NCBI RefSeq assembly: GCF_038900055.1
Contig: NZ_JBBMQM010000001.1
Span: forward strand, 558,001 to 622,000
Direction of reading: 5' to 3'
DNA length: 64,000 nucleotides
DNA from: Henriciella sp. AS95
GTDB lineage: Bacteria; Pseudomonadota; Alphaproteobacteria; Caulobacterales; Hyphomonadaceae
Below the pieces are notes generated by a model that was not told where the DNA came from, searched no databases, and worked only from the letters and a program-made list of their open reading frames with translations. Made by a program: the position numbers and the translations under genes. Below, in pieces: positions 61,311 to 64,000 of this stretch (its first letter is position 1; every line of letters begins with the position of its first letter).

Positions 61311-62642
61311 TTATTTCTTCGGATGGCAGATCACGGGCATCCAAGTGTAGCCCTTCACGAAGCTGTGCGGCGTACGGCTTGGCTCGTCCAGCACTTCGAT
61401 ATGCTCAAAACGCTCCATCAGCTCTTCCCAGAGAATGCGTAGTTGCAGCTCGGCAAGGCGGTTGCCGACGCAGCGGTGAATCCCGAAGCCGAAGGACAGG
61501 TGGTTGCGCGCCTGTTTGCGGTCGATGATCAGCTTGTAGGGGTCTTCATCCCAGAACCGCTCATCGCGGTTGCCGGAGACGTACCACATGGCGATCTGGT
61601 CGCCTTTCTTGATGGTCTTGCCGTGCATCTCGACATCTTCGAGCGCGGTGCGGCGCATATACGCGAGCGGCGTCTGCCAGCGAATCACTTCCGACACCAT
61701 GTTCGGAATGATCGAAAGATCGCTCTTCAGCTTTTCATATTGTTCTGGCCATTTGTTCAGCGTGTAGACCGATGCGGACATGGAGTTACGGGTCGTGTCA
61801 TTACCGCCGACGATGAGCAGGATGACATTGCCGAGCAATTCCATCGGCGTCATGTTCTTGGTCTTCTCGCCGTGGGCGAGCAGGCTGATCAGGTCGTTCT
61901 GCAGGGGTTTAGCCTGGCGCTCCTGATAAAGACCCATAAAGGTCGTCAGGCACTCCATGAGTTCCTGTTTCCACTGGTCGACACCGCCCGGAACAATATC
62001 CGGATTGTACGGGTTCACGGCAATGTCCGACCAGCGGGTCAGCTTGCGGCGTTGCTCGAAGGGGAAGTCGAACAGGGTGGCGAGCATCATCGTGGTGAGC
62101 TCGATCGAGACATTATCGACCCAGTCAAACGGCTCGCCGACAGGCAGGCTATCGAGAAGACCCTGTGTGCGTGAACGGATAAGCGGCTCGAAATCCTTGA
62201 GCATGTTCGGCGCGACGGCCGGTTGGACCGTCTTGCGCTGTTCGGAGTGGCGCGGCTCGTCCATCGCGATGAACATTGGCAATTCAAAATCTTCAAACGG
62301 TTCGCCGAGCGTGATGCCGCCATATTCCCAGGACGAGGAAAAGCGCTTGTGATCGATGTCGATCTTCTGGACGTCTTCGTACCGCGTCACTGACCAGTAA
62401 GGGCCCGAGAAGCTGTCGGGTGTGTAGTGGAGCGGATCATTGTCGCGCAGCCACTCGAAGAATTTCCAGTGTGCATCGCGGCGCCAGAGTTCCGGGTCGA
62501 GAATATCGAATGTGGCCATGTCGACGTCTTCTGGCGAAGGAATCTTCGCGCCAAAGTCGAGATGGAAATCCATAAGCTTGTCGCGTGCCGTGGACTCAGG
62601 GCGCTTGAGCTTGTGATCAACGGTTTGGATAGTGTCTGCCAT
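61311..62642 (-). CDS. Cytochrome P450, CYP153-like alkane hydroxylase
   Basis: This 443-residue heme monooxygenase matches the CYP153 group of terminal alkane and fatty-acid hydroxylases. Seen are the I-helix VGGNDTTRNSMSAS, the ExxR motif (EVIRWQTPLAYMRRTALED), and the heme loop FGFGIHRCVGNRLAE with its cysteine ligand. The N-terminal FDILDPELWRRDAHWKFF is typical. No ferredoxin or ferredoxin reductase gene is adjacent, so electrons must come from elsewhere. A 16-bp palindrome lies upstream at 62720. Confidence 0.93.
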   Translation of the reverse strand: MADTIQTVDHKLKRPESTARDKLMDFHLDFGAKIPSPEDVDMATFDILDPELWRRDAHWKFFEWLRDNDPLHYTPDSFSGPYWSVTRYEDVQKIDIDHKRFSSSWEYGGITLGEPFEDFELPMFIAMDEPRHSEQRKTVQPAVAPNMLKDFEPLIRSRTQGLLDSLPVGEPFDWVDNVSIELTTMMLATLFDFPFEQRRKLTRWSDIAVNPYNPDIVPGGVDQWKQELMECLTTFMGLYQERQAKPLQNDLISLLAHGEKTKNMTPMELLGNVILLIVGGNDTTRNSMSASVYTLNKWPEQYEKLKSDLSIIPNMVSEVIRWQTPLAYMRRTALEDVEMHGKTIKKGDQIAMWYVSGNRDERFWDEDPYKLIIDRKQARNHLSFGFGIHRCVGNRLAELQLRILWEELMERFEHIEVLDEPSRTPHSFVKGYTWMPVICHPKK

Positions 62643-62719
62643 GATTGCCTCCTGGTATCCCGGTTTTCCGGTGATTATCGTTCCAAGACCAATACTAGCA
62701 CGAAGCGAGTTTGAAAACT

Positions 62720-62735
62720 ATGACGCATGCGTCAT
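62720..62735. promoter_or_regulatory. Perfect 16-bp palindrome upstream of the P450 gene
   Basis: The sequence atgacgcatgcgtcat is a perfect palindrome in the region between the DUF2244 stop and the P450 start, 78 bp from the P450 ATG. It shares the half-site gacgcat/atgcgtc with a spaced palindrome before the DUF2794 gene at 23376-23394. I infer a transcription factor operator; no regulator gene is nearby. Confidence 0.4.
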
Positions 62736-62742
62736 TTTTTTC

Positions 62743-63225
62743 TCAATATCGTTCAGCTCGCGCTTTTGTGATGGCAAGCTGCATCGCCTGATGCAGTGAT
62801 TTTCGCTCCCTTGGTGTCAGGAAACGGCCGATCACATAGGCCAGTTGGCCGTGTGCGAGACGTATTTCGCTGGGACGCCGGTCAGGGTAGACGAGCGACA
62901 GCCGCGTGAAGGCCGTTGGCAGGCTCACCCTTTTCAGCTCATGCCCGGGCCGGCTGTGCTCCAGCGTGATGTCTTCAGCCGTGATCCGCACCGAGGTTTC
63001 TTCCTTGAGATTCTGAAAATTCTTCCGGAAGGCGAACCAGATCGCGAGGGCATCAAGGCCGAACCATCCGATGACGGGAAAGGCGCCCATGGACAGGAAC
63101 AGCATGCCGCCGAGAAAACTCATCGCCCCGACAAGGCCCATGATGATCATGAAGGCCCTTGGGCTGAGCGCCACATTGGGCTTCAGCGTTGCATCGAAGT
63201 AAATTGTCGAGCCAACCTGTTCCAT
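62743..63225 (-). CDS. DUF2244 family membrane protein
   Basis: This 160-residue protein starts MEQVGSTIYFDATLKPNVAL, has two membrane segments (AFMIIMGLVGAMSFLGGMLFL, trimmed, and FPVIGWFGLDALAIWFAF) and a C-terminal beta-rich domain with RLAHGQLAYVIGRFLTPRE. This pattern fits DUF2244, common beside cytochrome oxidase genes in alphaproteobacteria. None is here. It is divergent from nth with 79 bp between, a common pairing. Confidence 0.82.
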   Translation of the reverse strand: MEQVGSTIYFDATLKPNVALSPRAFMIIMGLVGAMSFLGGMLFLSMGAFPVIGWFGLDALAIWFAFRKNFQNLKEETSVRITAEDITLEHSRPGHELKRVSLPTAFTRLSLVYPDRRPSEIRLAHGQLAYVIGRFLTPRERKSLHQAMQLAITKARAERY

Positions 63226-63304
63226 ACGTCCGAAATTAGTCACGGCGCGCCAATCGGCAAGTGAAGCCTTGATTAGGTTTGTGCGGCATTTACACCGCTT
63301 GGCC

Positions 63305-64000
63305 ATGGCAAAGACACCAACCCCCCGAAAGAAAAAGCGCCGATCGCCGACGCTTGGCCCGGAAAAGACCGCCCAGCTCTATGCGGCGCTGGCTGAGGAC
63401 CGCCCCGCGCCCAAGACTGAACTCGACTACCACAACCCCTATACGCTGGTCGTCGCTGTCGCGCTGTCTGCGCAGGCCACCGATGTGGGCGTCAACAAGG
63501 CGACGAAGAAACTGTTCGAGATTGCTGACACGCCGCAGAAGATGCTCGAGCTCGGCGAGGAAGGGGTCGCGACCCATATCAAGACGATCGGACTCTGGCG
63601 CAACAAGGCGAAGAATGTCATCGCGCTGAGCCAGCTCCTTGTCGATGAATTTGGCGGCAAGGTGCCCGAGACGCGGGACGAGCTGACCCGCCTGCCGGGT
63701 GTCGGACGCAAGACGGCCAATGTCGTCCTGAACGAAGCGTTCGGGCATGAGACAATTGCCGTCGACACTCACATCTTCCGGGTCTCGAACCGGACAGGTC
63801 TCGCCCCCGGCAAGACGCCTGACGAGGTTGAGGAACAGCTCGAACGCGTCACCCCGCCGGAGTTCAAGAAAGGCGCGCATCACTGGCTGATCCTGCATGG
63901 CCGTTACACCTGCGTGGCGCGCAAGCCGAAATGCTGGGACTGCGTGATCGCGGATATCTGCAAGTTCAAGGACAAGACGCCCGACCCAGCAAGGAAAACA
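63305..64000 (+). CDS. nth: Endonuclease III (C-terminal end outside the window)
   Basis: This partial protein (232 residues to the window edge, no stop reached) is a DNA glycosylase/AP lyase that removes oxidised pyrimidines. The helix-hairpin-helix LPGVGRKTANVV contains the catalytic Lys K136, and the catalytic Asp is D154 in VDTHIFRV. The iron-sulfur cluster cysteines are C203, C210, C213 and C219 (C-x6-C-x2-C-x5-C). The first residues are Lys/Arg-rich. Only a short tail should be missing. Confidence 0.96.
   Translation, partial: MAKTPTPRKKKRRSPTLGPEKTAQLYAALAEDRPAPKTELDYHNPYTLVVAVALSAQATDVGVNKATKKLFEIADTPQKMLELGEEGVATHIKTIGLWRNKAKNVIALSQLLVDEFGGKVPETRDELTRLPGVGRKTANVVLNEAFGHETIAVDTHIFRVSNRTGLAPGKTPDEVEEQLERVTPPEFKKGAHHWLILHGRYTCVARKPKCWDCVIADICKFKDKTPDPARKT

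Noticed and set aside
1-64000. CRISPR array, tRNA genes, prophage or insertion sequence
   Set aside because: No regularly spaced repeats, no cloverleaf I can fold by eye, no transposase or phage protein found; the XerD-like gene is a housekeeping type.

Overview
This 64 kb window is dense chromosomal DNA from an alphaproteobacterium with fairly high GC content. The gene set (RpoH-type sigma-32, a RpoE/ChrR-type ECF pair, COQ9 divergent from rpsU, DUF2794, IalB-like protein, long-form SerA, O2-dependent oxidations) fits the Caulobacterales/Maricaulales side of the class. The family Hyphomonadaceae is my best guess, by inference only. I see no rRNA, tRNA, CRISPR array, insertion sequence, prophage or replication origin. 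About 71 genes cover nearly all of it, and only two gene-free stretches exceed 300 bp.

Layout. 0-4 kb: a lysine/alanine-rich histone-H1-like protein, rpoH behind a sigma-32-type promoter, a membrane protein, an rRNA/tRNA methyltransferase and an RcnB-like protein. 4-11 kb (minus strand): purA, a Baeyer-Villiger-type monooxygenase whose ribosome binding site lies in a hairpin, a PagL-like lipid A deacylase, a flavodoxin-fold protein, then serA and serC separated by a REP-like palindromic doublet. 11-16 kb: DMT exporter, TauD-like dioxygenase, DUF998, PhzF-like, thiD, lipoprotein. 16-23 kb: ftsH, an orphan TAXI-type binding protein, rlmN, IalB-like protein, the ECF sigma/ChrR-like pair and DUF2794. 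23.7-28.1 kb: a four-gene Gld-like ABC operon. 28-36.5 kb (minus strand): GT2 glycosyltransferase, O-antigen-ligase-like protein, thrS, yidD, NifU-like protein, ExoD-like protein, histidine phosphatase, lipoprotein, cysS. 36.9-40.5 kb: folE, ThuA-like lipoprotein, a two-gene Met/His-rich metal module and an orphan. 40.5-47.7 kb: hrpB, DPM1-like glycosyltransferase, AGCS amino acid symporter, xerD-like recombinase. 47.8-55 kb: malyl-CoA-lyase-like enzyme, TonB-domain lipoprotein, dodecin, accA, a guanidinium exporter-like SMR gene, TraR/DksA zinc finger and a NatAB-like ABC exporter. 55-64 kb: GNAT, rpsU, COQ9, DUF481, a decayed phosphatase fragment, purK-purE, a diguanylate cyclase, YdcH, a degenerate SDR, a CYP153-type P450, DUF2244 and nth (running off the end).

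How the genes fit together. Most are housekeeping: purine, serine, thiamine, folate and fatty acid biosynthesis, aminoacyl-tRNA synthetases, proteolysis and heat shock. The accessory flavour is aerobic oxidation of hydrophobic compounds (CYP153, Baeyer-Villiger monooxygenase, TauD-like dioxygenase), envelope modification (PagL, O-antigen ligase-like, ExoD, DUF481) and oxidative or metal stress (ECF/ChrR, Met-rich outer-membrane-like protein).

Most unusual observations: (i) ribosomal protein S21 has no ATG, GTG or TTG start and seems to begin at AUC; (ii) a perfect 9-bp hairpin buries the Shine-Dalgarno of the monooxygenase; (iii) the ChrR-like anti-sigma factor lacks every zinc ligand of its sigma-binding domain but keeps those of its cupin; (iv) a short phosphoglycerate-mutase remnant sits exactly between two convergent stops; (v) an SDR has lost its catalytic Tyr and Lys; (vi) the gdx-like gene is preceded by one perfect ACGG-loop hairpin of guanidine-II type. 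I do not see a clearly new multi-gene system. The Gld-like ABC operon and the Met-rich metal module come closest.
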